A DNA stretch of 53,260 nucleotides from DATKXU01 sp035528905 (lineage in GTDB: Bacteria > Armatimonadota > UBA5829 > DTJY01). The translations under genes and the position numbers were made by a program. The stretch lies in the NCBI GenBank assembly GCA_035528905.1, contig DATKXU010000009.1, forward strand, positions 1 to 53,260, read 5' to 3'. The notes beneath the pieces are model-generated. The model ran no database searches, was not told the DNA's origin, and worked only from the letters and a program-made list of their open reading frames with translations. Below, piece after piece: positions 15,801 through 24,342 of the stretch (position 1 is the stretch's first letter; each line of letters opens with the position of its first letter).

Positions 15801-16400
15801 CTACGTCTCCTCGCCGACGCGGTAGCGGACGAACCTGCGGATAACGACCTTCTCGCCCAGCCTGCCGGCCTTCTCGCGAATGAGATCGCCGATGGTCACG
15901 TCTTCGTTCTTTATGAACGGCTGATCCATCAGCACGACGGTCGAGTAGAATTTCTCCATCCGGCCCTCGACGATCTTTGGAAGCGCCGCCTCCGGCTTCC
16001 CCTGGTTCACAGCCCACTGCCGATGGATCTCGCGCTCCTGTTCCAGCCGCGCCTCGGGAATATCCTCCCTGGAGACATACTCAGGCCGACTCCAGGAGAT
16101 CTGCATGGCGGTATCGCGGGCCAGCTCCTGGAACTCATCTGTCCTGGCGACGAAATCGGTCTCGCAGTCCAATTCGACCATCACGCCGATCTTGCCACCA
16201 GTATGAACATAGCAGGCGATCGTGCCCTCGGTGGTAACCCTACTCTCACGCTTCGAGAGCACCGCAGCTCCCTTCTCGCGCAAGATGTTTACAGCCTTCT
16301 CCATGTCTCCGCCGGCCTGTTCGAGAGCCCTCTTGCAGTCCATCATGCCGGCGCCGGTTTTCTCTCTCAGTTCTCTGACTTTGTCCGCCGCGACAGCCAT
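15801..16400 (-). CDS. tsf: Elongation factor Ts (short form)
   Basis: A 199-aa EF-Ts. KVRELREKTGAGMMDCKRAL is the UBA-like N-domain, and CETDFVARTDEF the core motif contacting EF-Tu. It is about 85 residues shorter than E. coli EF-Ts, corresponding to the single-subdomain core form found in Thermus and other lineages. AGGAGG lies just before ATG 16400. It follows rpsB by 9 nt. Confidence 0.95.
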   Translation of the reverse strand: MAVAADKVRELREKTGAGMMDCKRALEQAGGDMEKAVNILREKGAAVLSKRESRVTTEGTIACYVHTGGKIGVMVELDCETDFVARTDEFQELARDTAMQISWSRPEYVSREDIPEARLEQEREIHRQWAVNQGKPEAALPKIVEGRMEKFYSTVVLMDQPFIKNEDVTIGDLIREKAGRLGEKVVIRRFVRYRVGEET

Positions 16401-16409
16401 CCGTCCTCC

Positions 16410-17294
16410 TTATTCCTCGCCCTCAGCAGCTTCAATGCCGAGTCTCTTGGGGATGTCGTCGGCGTCTTCGGTCTCGACTTCACCAGATGTGTCGGCCTGC
16501 TCCTCGCTCTCCGACGCCATCACCGTATCCTCTTCAGCGATGGCTTCGGATGCTTCAGGCTTTTCCTCTTCTTCCGCCTCGACTTCGACCTCACCCTCAA
16601 CTCCCTGGGACTCTACCTGCCGCACCTCGACGATCGCATCGGCGATCCTGCTGGTGATGAGCTTGATGGCGCGGATAGCGTCGTCGTTGCCGGGGATGAC
16701 GTAGTCCACCTCGTCCGGGTCGCAGTTCGTATCAACGATTGCGACGACGGGGATTTCGAGCTTCCTCGCTTCCTGGAGCGCGATCCGCTCCTTCTTCAAG
16801 TCTATGATATACACTGCGCCGGGAAGCTTCGGCATGTCCTTGATGCCGCCGAGGAACCGCTCCAGCTTCTCCATCTCGTCCCTGAGCCTGGCGGTTTCCT
16901 TCTTCGGAAGCTGCTCGAAGGTGCCGTTCTCCTCCATCTTCCTCAGCTCATTCAGCCGCGCAATTCGGCTCTGGATTGTCTTGAAGTTCGTCAGCATGCC
17001 CCCGAGCCAGCGCTGGGTCACCCAGTACATGCCGCAGCGACGCGCGCACTCCTCAACCGTCTCCTGCGCCTGCTTCTTGGTGCCCACGAAGAGGACAACC
17101 TCGCCTTGCGACGCTATCTCCTGAATGAATTGCCTTGCTGCCTCGAAGAGCTTGAGGGTCTGGTGGAGGTCAATGATGTAGATCCCGTTCCGGCCACCAT
17201 AGATGTATCTCTTCATCTTGGGGTTCCACTTGCGTGTCTGGTGGCCGAAGTGAACTCCTGCCTCGAGGAGTTCCTTCATGGTCAACGAAGCCAA
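16410..17294 (-). CDS. rpsB: 30S ribosomal protein S2
   Basis: A 294-aa S2 protein. MKELLEAGVHFGHQTRKWNP, IYIIDLHQTLKL and VDTNCDPDEVDYVIPGNDDA are characteristic. It carries an acidic C-terminal extension of about 65 residues rich in Glu after the core, absent from E. coli S2. The start is taken as TTG 17294 because AGGAG is well placed; ATG 17279 is the alternative. It is the first gene of the operon with tsf, pyrH and frr. Confidence 0.95.
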   Translation of the reverse strand: MASLTMKELLEAGVHFGHQTRKWNPKMKRYIYGGRNGIYIIDLHQTLKLFEAARQFIQEIASQGEVVLFVGTKKQAQETVEECARRCGMYWVTQRWLGGMLTNFKTIQSRIARLNELRKMEENGTFEQLPKKETARLRDEMEKLERFLGGIKDMPKLPGAVYIIDLKKERIALQEARKLEIPVVAIVDTNCDPDEVDYVIPGNDDAIRAIKLITSRIADAIVEVRQVESQGVEGEVEVEAEEEEKPEASEAIAEEDTVMASESEEQADTSGEVETEDADDIPKRLGIEAAEGEE

Positions 17295-17360
17295 TCTATG
17301 TTGCTCCTTTCTGGTTTTGATCCTCCCCTCTCTTCATCCTCCGGCCCGGCCCGCTCTGGA

Positions 17361-17446
17361 GATTGGAGGGTGGAGGTCCGAAGTTGCAATCGGCGGGACT
17401 AGCACGCCGCTGTAACCTCCGACTTCCAAGTTCCGACTTCCGATCC
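17361..17446. repeat. Short-period inverted array upstream of rpsB
   Basis: The left part (17361-17391) contains TTGGAGGGTGGAGGTCCGAAG; the right part (17412-17446) repeats the complementary unit (GACTTCCAAGTTCC, CGACTTCC). It lies in the rpsB leader. Confidence 0.55.
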
Positions 17447-17484
17447 GGGCACCCGGGCAAGAGTCCGAGAGGGTGTGTACTCCC

Positions 17485-17556
17485 GATCCGCCTTCGCCAA
17501 CTCGTGCTACGTCCCGATGAATCGGGACTTCGCAGAGTAGTAGGCTTCGGCGGATC
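17485..17556. repeat. 72-bp nested palindrome
   Basis: GATCCGCC at 17485 pairs with GGCGGATC ending at 17556. Inside it GTCCCGAT (17511-17518) pairs with ATCGGGAC (17521-17528). The outer arms carry the CCGCCTTCGCC / GGCTTCGGCGG motif also seen in the 40-bp element, so it may be a longer relative. It lies in the rpsB leader. Confidence 0.75.
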
Positions 17557-17565
17557 AGTCGTTGG

Positions 17566-17594
17566 AGTATACCACATCCATCCAGCAAAATCAA
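17566..17594 (-). promoter_or_regulatory. Promoter of rpsB-tsf-pyrH-frr
   Basis: On the minus strand, TTGATT (17594-17589) and TATACT (17571-17566) have a 17-nt spacer. The leader to rpsB would be about 265 nt and contains both palindromes above. Confidence 0.75.
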
Positions 17595-17692
17595 GGGTTT
17601 GTGGAGATGCGACGGGGGCCACCATGTAGGTTCCCGGCAGCCGCAGCCTTTACGGCTGCGCAGAGCATTGCGAGGCATCCGTGCCGGCCTCG

Positions 17693-17722
17693 TTGCCTTC
17701 CCCATCGTGAATCTGATATACT
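17693..17722 (+). promoter_or_regulatory. Promoter of the YprB-like gene
   Basis: TTGCCT (17693-17698) and TATACT (17717-17722) are 18 nt apart; the start codon is 45 nt downstream. Confidence 0.65.
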
Positions 17723-17766
17723 GGCCCCGCTAGAGTTACGCTTAACAGGCGGTTTCGCAGGAAGTC

Positions 17767-18537
17767 ATGCTTACCTCCACGTTTGTTCACGTTCAGGGCG
17801 TCGGCTATGCAACGGAGCGCCGGATCTGGGAAATGGGTGTGCTCTCATGGGAACATTTCCTCGACACGCACCGGGAACTCCCGCTGTCCGAGCGAAAGAA
17901 GGCGCTAATCGTGCCGCGCATGGAGGAATCCATCATCAGGCTTGCGCAGAGAGATCACGCTTTCTTTGCAAGAACGCTGCCGGCCAAAGACCAATGGCGG
18001 GCGATCAGCGAGTTCGGAAACGAGGTAGCTTATCTCGATATAGAAACCACCGGCTGCGGCTGGGACAATGAGATAACAGTAGTCGGCCTTTACGACGGAT
18101 ACAACATGCATACCTTCATCCGCGGTATCAATCTGGATGAGTTTCCGTCGGCCATCTCGAACTTCAGAATACTGGTGACCTTCTTCGGCAGTGGATTCGA
18201 TCTTCCATTCATCCGGCGCACGTTTCCGCAGTTGAAACTGGACCAACTGCACGTGGACCTCTGTTTTCTCCTCAGGCGGCTGGGGCTCACCGGGGGACTG
18301 AAATACGTCGAAAGGCAGCTTGGAATCGGCCGTCGGCCGGAGGTCGAGGGGCTGGACGGGTTTGACGCAGTTCGGCTCTGGAAAGAATACCGCCGAGGCA
18401 GCAGGGAGGCTCTGGACCTACTCCTCACGTACAACAAGGAGGATGTCATGAACATGGAGGCACTCCTGGCGCACGGATGCGCGGAAATGGCCCGGAGGTT
18501 GAACCTTCCGGCGCATGGAGGAGTCGCTTCGCCCTAA
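17767..18537 (+). CDS. RNase H-like exonuclease domain protein (YprB-like)
   Basis: A 256-aa protein of the RNase_H_2 (YprB) family of DEDD-type nucleases. Residues 1-85 form a helical SAM/HhH-like lead (GVGYATERRIWEMG). The nuclease core has YLDIETTGCG (first Asp and Glu), TFFGSGFDLPFI (second Asp) and LTYNKEDVMNME (third Asp). Substrate is unproven in the family. AGGAA precedes ATG 17767. It is monocistronic by its own promoter. Confidence 0.85.
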   Translation: MLTSTFVHVQGVGYATERRIWEMGVLSWEHFLDTHRELPLSERKKALIVPRMEESIIRLAQRDHAFFARTLPAKDQWRAISEFGNEVAYLDIETTGCGWDNEITVVGLYDGYNMHTFIRGINLDEFPSAISNFRILVTFFGSGFDLPFIRRTFPQLKLDQLHVDLCFLLRRLGLTGGLKYVERQLGIGRRPEVEGLDGFDAVRLWKEYRRGSREALDLLLTYNKEDVMNMEALLAHGCAEMARRLNLPAHGGVASP

Positions 18538-18586
18538 AGCGCAACGGGCGGTCGAACATCTTTCCATCAATTTTCCCTGAGGTTTG

Positions 18587-18614
18587 TTGCCCATGATGGC
18601 AAACATGATATAAT
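18587..18614 (+). promoter_or_regulatory. Promoter of the 68-aa zinc-ribbon gene
   Basis: TTGCCC (18587-18592) and TATAAT (18609-18614) are 16 nt apart, 33 nt upstream of the start. Confidence 0.7.
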
Positions 18615-18647
18615 GGCGTCGCAGCAATTCTACCGGGAGGACAATGT

Positions 18648-18854
18648 ATGGCCGATATCGAGAGCGAGGACGCAGGGCCCGAGCCAGGGCGGGAGCAATG
18701 GACGTCCACCAGGTACAGCAGCAAGATTGCATGTGGGATCTGCGGGGCTCCTGTGCGAAACGTTCCAGTGATGTACGAAGCCATGAACATAGACTGGCGC
18801 TGCGCGAAATGCCTGCGCAGAGACAAACCAGTGCTGGAAGAGCATACCGGGTGA
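18648..18854 (+). CDS. 68-aa zinc-ribbon-like protein
   Basis: A small protein with IACGICGAPV and WRCAKCLRRDK, two CxxC pairs 26 residues apart, probably binding one zinc ion. It has an independent promoter, a GGGAGG ribosome binding site 7 nt before ATG 18648, and a terminator after it, so it is very likely a real monocistronic gene despite its length. Function unknown. Confidence 0.8.
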   Translation: MADIESEDAGPEPGREQWTSTRYSSKIACGICGAPVRNVPVMYEAMNIDWRCAKCLRRDKPVLEEHTG

Positions 18855-18880
18855 TGGGAATATCAGTCGCCTGCTTCTTT

Positions 18881-18913
18881 GAAGGCCGGAGAGTGCGCCG
18901 GCCTTCTTCCTTA
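18881..18913 (+). terminator. Intrinsic terminator after the 68-aa gene
   Basis: GAAGGCCGG (18881-18889) pairs perfectly with CCGGCCTTC (18898-18906), followed by a T-rich stretch. Confidence 0.8.
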
Positions 18914-18982
18914 TTGGGGCTTTTGTCTTCGGGGAACAGCAGAGCTGTGCACGGCGTCTCTGAAGTATAAGCGCCTTTGGTA

Positions 18983-19011
18983 TTGACGCTCCGATTCAAA
19001 TACAGTATACT
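18983..19011 (+). promoter_or_regulatory. Promoter of the PQQ-propeller gene
   Basis: TTGACG (18983-18988) and TATACT (19006-19011) with a 17-nt spacer, 28 nt before the start. Confidence 0.8.
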
Positions 19012-19038
19012 TCTCCCGTAGCCGCAAAGGAGGATGAC

Positions 19039-20826
19039 ATGGCCAGAAAGCTGACCGCCTGGCTTATCACCATACTTATACTGATACTTGTCCACCCGGC
19101 CATCTTTGCGCAGGACGACGCCCTGCCTCCACCCGGACCAACCGACGTAGAAGAGATGCCCGCTGAGCCACCTGAAGAGGTGGAGATGCCCCCTCCGCCG
19201 CCGCCCGTTCCAGACACGTGGAGCCCGCCCAGAACGCCCACGCGTGAAGCTCAGCCGACCGAGGAAGCTCCGTTGGTTGAGGAGACTCCTCAGCCGACGG
19301 AGAGTCTCGCGCCAGTACTCGCCGGGTCCGGCAGGAACTGGAGCATGTTCATGGGCGACCCAGCCCACAGCGGATACACTGACGAACGCCTCAACTTCCC
19401 TTTGAAGCTGGCCTGGAAGCGGATGGCCCTGATGGCTGCGACTGAGATCGGCAAGCAGAATCCGTCGTCCCCTGTCGTGGCGGACGGCGTGGTGTATATC
19501 TGCGCGGGGCACCGACTGTATGCGGTAAACGCAGAGACAGGTTCGTTGAAATGGGCATATCCCGCGCAGGAATCTCTCCCAACCGCTATCAAATCAACGC
19601 CGCTCGTGGGCGACGACTTGGTCTATTTCGCCGGCGGGGATGGCTGGCTCTACGCCGTCAAAAAGGAGACCGGCACGCTGGCTTGGAACTTCATAACAGC
19701 TAGCACTATAACTTCCTCGCCGATACTGGCGGATGGCGTGATCTATGTCGGCTCCGGCGACGATCACCTGTACGCGCTGGATGCGCAATCCGGAAACCCG
19801 AAATGGCCCGGAGGTTTTCACACTTTGGATGATGTCGCCGGTTCACCTGCAGTTGTGGACGGGCTGGTGTATTTCCTATCGGGCGACATGGTCCTGTATG
19901 CGGCTCTTGTCGGAAGCGGCGACGTCAAATGGGCGGTGCGGATCGGCACGATGGGCCGGACCGCCAGCCCCGTCGTTGCGGAGAACACCGTCTATCTAGC
20001 AGCCGGAAACTTCGTTCAGGCATACCAAGCGAAGAGCGGCCGCCTCAAATGGGGAATCCAGCTTCGCACAACGGTCACGTCCACGCCCGCGGTTGCAAAC
20101 GGCACGCTCTACGTCGGCTGCCGAAACGGTAAACTCTACGCATTCACGACCGCCGGAAAGCTGAAATGGAGCGCACCGGTGGACGTAGGAGCGCCGATCT
20201 ACGCGTCGCCTGTCATAGCAGGCGACACCGTGATTGTAGCGGCAAACAAGGGCGCCCTGGTGGCCGTCGACGCGGAAACCGGAGCAGTGAAGTGGACGTA
20301 CACTATCTTCCCATCGTCACTCGACTACAAGCTCAAGTATGCGAACGTTACGGCATCGCCGGCTGTGTCGAACGGCGCTTTGTACGTGCTCGCCGACGAC
20401 GGCACACTTTACGCTTTCACATATGAGATGCCGGACAACACCCCTCCTCAAGTATCCAGGGTCGTGCCGTCTCGCGACGCGCTGATGCCCGGCATTCCTC
20501 CGGTCGAAATAGCGGCGATATTCGCGGACCCCGGGAGCGGCATGAAGACGGACAGCATCTCTCTGCTGCTCGATGGAGAGCCTCAGGAACATAAGCTGAT
20601 CCCCGAACGCGGGATCGTCTGGTTCAAGACTCCGGTTACCCAGCCAGTGGTGCCGCTGCTGGACGGCTTGCATACGGTGACCCTATCACTCGCGGACTGG
20701 GCCGGCAACAAGACGGAGATGTCCTGGTACTTCACTGTGGACAATCGCATGCGCCAGAGAGGCACAACCCAGCCGGCGCCCGGCGCTTCAAGCTCTGGAA
20801 CATCCACACGATCCGGAACCCGATAG
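19039..20826 (+). CDS. Exported PQQ-like beta-propeller protein
   Basis: A 595-aa secreted protein. A signal peptide (KLTAWLITILILILVHPAIFA) is followed by a Pro/Glu-rich linker (residues 28-95) and then seven or so propeller blades marked by repeated YAVNAETGSLKW, YALDAQSGNPKW and VAVDAETGAVKW. Such BamB-like PQQ_2 repeats usually form scaffold propellers rather than bind PQQ. After the propeller, an Ig-like domain (about residues 470-575) resembles those of surface proteins. GGAGG precedes ATG 19039. The lack of a lipobox argues against a BamB lipoprotein. Confidence 0.85.
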   Translation: MARKLTAWLITILILILVHPAIFAQDDALPPPGPTDVEEMPAEPPEEVEMPPPPPPVPDTWSPPRTPTREAQPTEEAPLVEETPQPTESLAPVLAGSGRNWSMFMGDPAHSGYTDERLNFPLKLAWKRMALMAATEIGKQNPSSPVVADGVVYICAGHRLYAVNAETGSLKWAYPAQESLPTAIKSTPLVGDDLVYFAGGDGWLYAVKKETGTLAWNFITASTITSSPILADGVIYVGSGDDHLYALDAQSGNPKWPGGFHTLDDVAGSPAVVDGLVYFLSGDMVLYAALVGSGDVKWAVRIGTMGRTASPVVAENTVYLAAGNFVQAYQAKSGRLKWGIQLRTTVTSTPAVANGTLYVGCRNGKLYAFTTAGKLKWSAPVDVGAPIYASPVIAGDTVIVAANKGALVAVDAETGAVKWTYTIFPSSLDYKLKYANVTASPAVSNGALYVLADDGTLYAFTYEMPDNTPPQVSRVVPSRDALMPGIPPVEIAAIFADPGSGMKTDSISLLLDGEPQEHKLIPERGIVWFKTPVTQPVVPLLDGLHTVTLSLADWAGNKTEMSWYFTVDNRMRQRGTTQPAPGASSSGTSTRSGTR

Positions 20827-20923
20827 CCACCCGCCGAGCCTCGGCTCGACAGAAATTCCGCGGAGGCGCCCGCGCCTGGATGCCGGATGTCCCACCTTCC
20901 GCCCCAATCGCGTATTCCGCCGG

Positions 20924-20952
20924 TTGACCTGCCACCGATATTTTGCTAGACT
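20924..20952 (+). promoter_or_regulatory. Promoter of dprA
   Basis: TTGACC (20924-20929) and TAGACT (20947-20952) have a 17-nt spacer; the start codon is 60 nt downstream. Confidence 0.7.
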
Positions 20953-21012
20953 CACGCAGGCGGGCAGTTCGCGCATATCCCGCTTCAACATCAGAGTCCC
21001 CGGAGGCCTGAC

Positions 21013-22092
21013 TTGTCCGAGATCGAAAACTGGATACGCCTCGCCAAGCTGGAACTGCCGAAGAGAGCGGTCGCCCTGGCGGATCACTTCGGCGGCGCTG
21101 ATGAGGTCTTCCAGGCGAGCGTGAAAGAGATGGCCTCCGTGGAGGACATCTCCATAAGAACCGCCGAGCGCTTCCATGCGATGGCCGCCGAGCCGGTAGA
21201 CCGCGAACTCGCAGCCCTGGAGAAGCTGAATGCGAGAGTTGTGACATATAGGGATCCGAACTACCCGGCAAATCTGCGTCAGACCTACGATCCGCCCGTG
21301 GTCCTTTTCGTCCTGGGAGAGATACGACTGGAAGATCGTTTCGCGGTCGGCATAGTCGGCACACGCACGCCATCGGAATATGGGCGCTCGATGACGATGA
21401 AGATCGGCAGAGACCTGGCACAGCGGGGGCTTTGTATCGTGAGCGGAGCCGCGCGGGGGATTGACACCGTCGCCCACATAGCGGCATTGCAGGGCGGCGG
21501 CCGAACGATCGCAGTCCTTGGAAGCGGCCTGGACATCCCCTACCCCTATGAAAACCGGGGGCTGCTGATCAAGATCGCAGAGAACGGCGCGGTGATGTCG
21601 GAGTTCGTCCCTGGGACGAAGCCGGATGCGTGGAGATTTCCCGTGCGGAATCGTCTCGTGAGCGGCCTGTCGCTGGGCGTGCTGGTAGTAGAGAGCCGCA
21701 TAAACGGCGGCGCAATGATTACTGCGACGCTTGCAGCGGAGCAGGGCCGCGACGTGTATGCCATCCCCGGACCGACGGACAACGACACGAGCGAAGGCCC
21801 CCACAACCTGATCAAAGAAGGCGCGAAGCTCGTCGAAGGGGCGGAGGACATCCTGGTGGAGCTGGGCATCGAGGTCGAGAGCACGCGACCCGAACGCCCT
21901 TCGATCCCCGACAACCTGACCCCGGAGCAGAGGACGGTTATCCAGGTGCTCAATCTCCATCCGAAGCACGTAGACGAGATCATCGCCGAGTGCAAGCTGA
22001 CCCCGGCGGTGGCGAACAGCACCTTGACCCTCCTCGAAATGCTCGGCCTCGCCCGCCGAGTCCCCGGGAATGCCTACGTCCGGGCGGTGTAA
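21013..22092 (+). CDS. dprA: DNA-processing protein DprA
   Basis: A 359-aa DprA. It has an N-terminal SAM-like domain (residues 1-75), the Rossmann core with GIVGTRTPSEYGR, VSGAARGIDTVAH, LGSGLDIPYPYEN and FPVRNRLVSGLS, and a C-terminal winged-helix domain (about 295-359, VDEIIAECKLTPAVANSTL). DprA loads RecA on incoming single-stranded DNA during natural transformation. Start TTG 21013 has GGAGG 6 nt upstream. Its presence, with a pilin-like gene elsewhere in the window, is consistent with competence but does not prove it. Confidence 0.95.
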   Translation: MSEIENWIRLAKLELPKRAVALADHFGGADEVFQASVKEMASVEDISIRTAERFHAMAAEPVDRELAALEKLNARVVTYRDPNYPANLRQTYDPPVVLFVLGEIRLEDRFAVGIVGTRTPSEYGRSMTMKIGRDLAQRGLCIVSGAARGIDTVAHIAALQGGGRTIAVLGSGLDIPYPYENRGLLIKIAENGAVMSEFVPGTKPDAWRFPVRNRLVSGLSLGVLVVESRINGGAMITATLAAEQGRDVYAIPGPTDNDTSEGPHNLIKEGAKLVEGAEDILVELGIEVESTRPERPSIPDNLTPEQRTVIQVLNLHPKHVDEIIAECKLTPAVANSTLTLLEMLGLARRVPGNAYVRAV

Positions 22093-22192
22093 GAGCATCC
22101 CCCTCTCGCGCAACCCCGTGTGTAACAGATGTGTGGTAAACGTAGACCTACGCCCTGTAACGGGTCACGATTGTTGATAATGAAATCCCGAC

Positions 22193-22226
22193 CCTTGTCA
22201 TTCTGAGCGGCAGCGAAGAATCTATC
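22193..22226. repeat. Dispersed-repeat-like sequence, single copy here
   Basis: The stretch containing TGTCATTCTGAGCGGCAGCG followed by AAGAATCT resembles a short repeat common in spacers of many bacterial genomes. Only one copy occurs in this window. It lies between convergent dprA and the GH-A glycosidase. Confidence 0.4.
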
Positions 22227-22247
22227 AGGCGTAGGCAAACTGTTTCC

Positions 22248-23741
22248 TCAGTGCGCGGCTGGAGGCGTGATCTTGATGAGGAGTTGGAGCCGGGCGCATA
22301 TCTTGCCTCCAACCTCTACCTCGGCCGGAATCCTGAGAAGATTCTGAGGCGCGGACGCGGGAACGTCTATCTGCGAAACCAGGATAGTTCGCTCGCCTGG
22401 ACTCAGCGAGAAGTCATGCGTGCTGGGGGTGACCCGGTCGGATAGTATGCTGACTTTCCCGGTCATCATCTCCGCGCCTACATTCACAGCTCCTATGCCG
22501 ACGGAATTTTTCTCGCCCGCCGCCAGAGCAGCCTGCTCCGGCAGGAATTGAAACGGGTTGCCCGGCAGGACGTTCATCTGCTCTATCAGGGCCTGCCGCG
22601 TAAGGTAGGACGGCGTCTCGGTCAGCGTGAGAGTGACCATGCCGTTGAGGGGCGTGAGGGCCGCACCCTCTGCGCTGAGTCCATCAACGACTGTCACCTC
22701 GTTCGTGCCGACGTCGAAGGTCACGCTGCGGACCCCAGCCGTGCACCAGAGCACCGCGGTGTTCGATTCGCCCTTTGCAAAGACATGCGCGCGTACCGAT
22801 TCGCCAATATACATCGAGCGTGCGTACGTCGCGCCGTCGAGAACGAGGGCCATCGTCCGGTATGCGGTGTACGCCGGTTTCGGCGAGCCGTCTTCGCCGA
22901 ACCAGCGCCAGAACACGGTGCTGACACCGGCCGCGATTGCTTCGACAGACGCTCCGATGAGCGCTCTCGCCTCTTTTTCGGGATTCATGCCGTCTGGGGT
23001 CGGCAGGCCGACCTCCGTGATCCAGATGGGCACTCGCTTCGCGCCGTGCTCGTCCATCGTCTGCCTGAGCTTGGTCAGCTCCTCGACCATCTTGCTTGGT
23101 TCGGAGCCGTCGGGATGGACCGAGAGTGCATCCATGTCTTTCGCGCCCTGCTTCAGCGCCTCTTCGACGAATGCGAGGTCTATCCCGGATGTGCAGACGC
23201 CGATGACGGTGCAGGCCGGGTTCCCCTTCTTGCACGCCTTGTAGGCCGCCTTCAACAGACCCGCATAGCCCTTCGGGTCCGGCTTCAGCTTCCAGAATCG
23301 CTCTGTATTCGGCTCGTTCCAGACCTCCCAGTACCTGACCTTGCCCTTGAACGTGCGGGCCATGAACTCGCAGTATCGGGCAAACCCGGCAGCGGCCTCT
23401 TTCGAGACTGGAGCATTGCCGTCGTCATAAAGCGGGTTGCCGTAACCGAGCACGATCACAGGCTCGATGCCTGCCTTAAGGGTGTTTTCGACGTTCTGAA
23501 CGATGTCGTCGTCGAGCTTGAGGACGCCCTTCTGCGGCTCGACGCAGTCCCAGAGGATCTCGTCCCTGATCAGCTTCACACCGGCTTGCATGCAGAGGTT
23601 CAACGCGGCCTTGTGTGCCTCAACGCCGGCGCTCATCGAGTGGAGCTGCACTCCGAACGGGCAAAGCGCCGCCGGCTTCTGAGCGCCCTCGCCCGGCAGA
23701 GCGAGGAGCACGATGATAACGGCAAGGGGATATGCCTTCAT
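22248..23741 (-). CDS. Exported clan GH-A glycoside hydrolase (GH39-like)
   Basis: A 497-aa secreted protein. The signal peptide is MKAYPLAVIIVLLALPGEGA. The TIM barrel carries YWEVWNEPNTERFW (acid/base Glu after Asn) and PIWITEVGLPTPDG (nucleophile Glu), the clan GH-A arrangement. VKLIRDEILWDCVEP near the N-terminus fits GH39-like or GH5-like enzymes. The last 150 residues form beta-sandwich domains. Substrate is unknown. The ribosome binding site before ATG 23741 is weak. It is one of four glycan-active enzymes in the window. Confidence 0.8.
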   Translation of the reverse strand: MKAYPLAVIIVLLALPGEGAQKPAALCPFGVQLHSMSAGVEAHKAALNLCMQAGVKLIRDEILWDCVEPQKGVLKLDDDIVQNVENTLKAGIEPVIVLGYGNPLYDDGNAPVSKEAAAGFARYCEFMARTFKGKVRYWEVWNEPNTERFWKLKPDPKGYAGLLKAAYKACKKGNPACTVIGVCTSGIDLAFVEEALKQGAKDMDALSVHPDGSEPSKMVEELTKLRQTMDEHGAKRVPIWITEVGLPTPDGMNPEKEARALIGASVEAIAAGVSTVFWRWFGEDGSPKPAYTAYRTMALVLDGATYARSMYIGESVRAHVFAKGESNTAVLWCTAGVRSVTFDVGTNEVTVVDGLSAEGAALTPLNGMVTLTLTETPSYLTRQALIEQMNVLPGNPFQFLPEQAALAAGEKNSVGIGAVNVGAEMMTGKVSILSDRVTPSTHDFSLSPGERTILVSQIDVPASAPQNLLRIPAEVEVGGKICARLQLLIKITPPAAH

Positions 23742-23881
23742 TATCGCTAATATTAGCACTTACGCAAGCGCCCTGCAAGCCCCGATTTCAGCACTCAAGC
23801 TCGCAGCAGTGGCAGCGTGATCAAGTGGTTTTCCTGAGGAACGGAGCATGAGTCTGTTCGATCCGGGCGAGCGACGCCCTT

Positions 23882-24277
23882 TCAGGCAGGCTGCTGATTC
23901 TTGTGGCTGTAACCCTGCTGAATGTTCGAGCCGGGCTCTTCCGAGGCATCCTCTCTCTGCGCGAGTATGGCGGCACTCGCGAAGGCTGCCACGTACATGC
24001 CTACGTAAACGATTATTGCGAAGCGGAGCATTCGATGGACGAATATGGTTCGATACCTGCGGCACCATTCGAGCACGAAAATGGGGAGCACGAACAGCAC
24101 GGCCTTCATGCCCACGAGGATTCCCCAGCCCTTGCTCATGTAATAGGACATGATGGGGTTGCCCTCGGCCGCTTGTCCGGTGAGGACCAACCATGCGGTC
24201 ACCGCGAGGTCAATAATATATATTACGAGGAGTACGTAAGTCTCCCTTGCCAGATCCAGTCGCTTGGTAGGTTCCAT
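23882..24277 (-). CDS. DUF5658-like small membrane protein
   Basis: A 131-aa protein with three to four membrane helices. YVLLVIYIIDLAVTAWLVLTG followed by EGNPIMSYYMSKGWG matches the pattern of DUF5658 (D..T..L...G...E.NP.M). The tail is hydrophilic. Start ATG 24277 is very close to a TATAAT (minus strand, just upstream of 24285), so the message may have almost no leader; the ribosome binding site is poor. Function unknown. Confidence 0.75.
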   Translation of the reverse strand: MEPTKRLDLARETYVLLVIYIIDLAVTAWLVLTGQAAEGNPIMSYYMSKGWGILVGMKAVLFVLPIFVLEWCRRYRTIFVHRMLRFAIIVYVGMYVAAFASAAILAQREDASEEPGSNIQQGYSHKNQQPA

Positions 24278-24342
24278 GGCTATATCTATTATAACCGATT
24301 ATACCCGTTTTGGCGGCTGCTCTATCAAAGTTTTGCAATTTT

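Noticed and set aside
14976..17402. 808-codon plus-strand open frame
   Set aside because: It lies antisense to frr, pyrH, tsf and rpsB, all clearly identified. The translation has no family motifs; it is a high-GC shadow frame.
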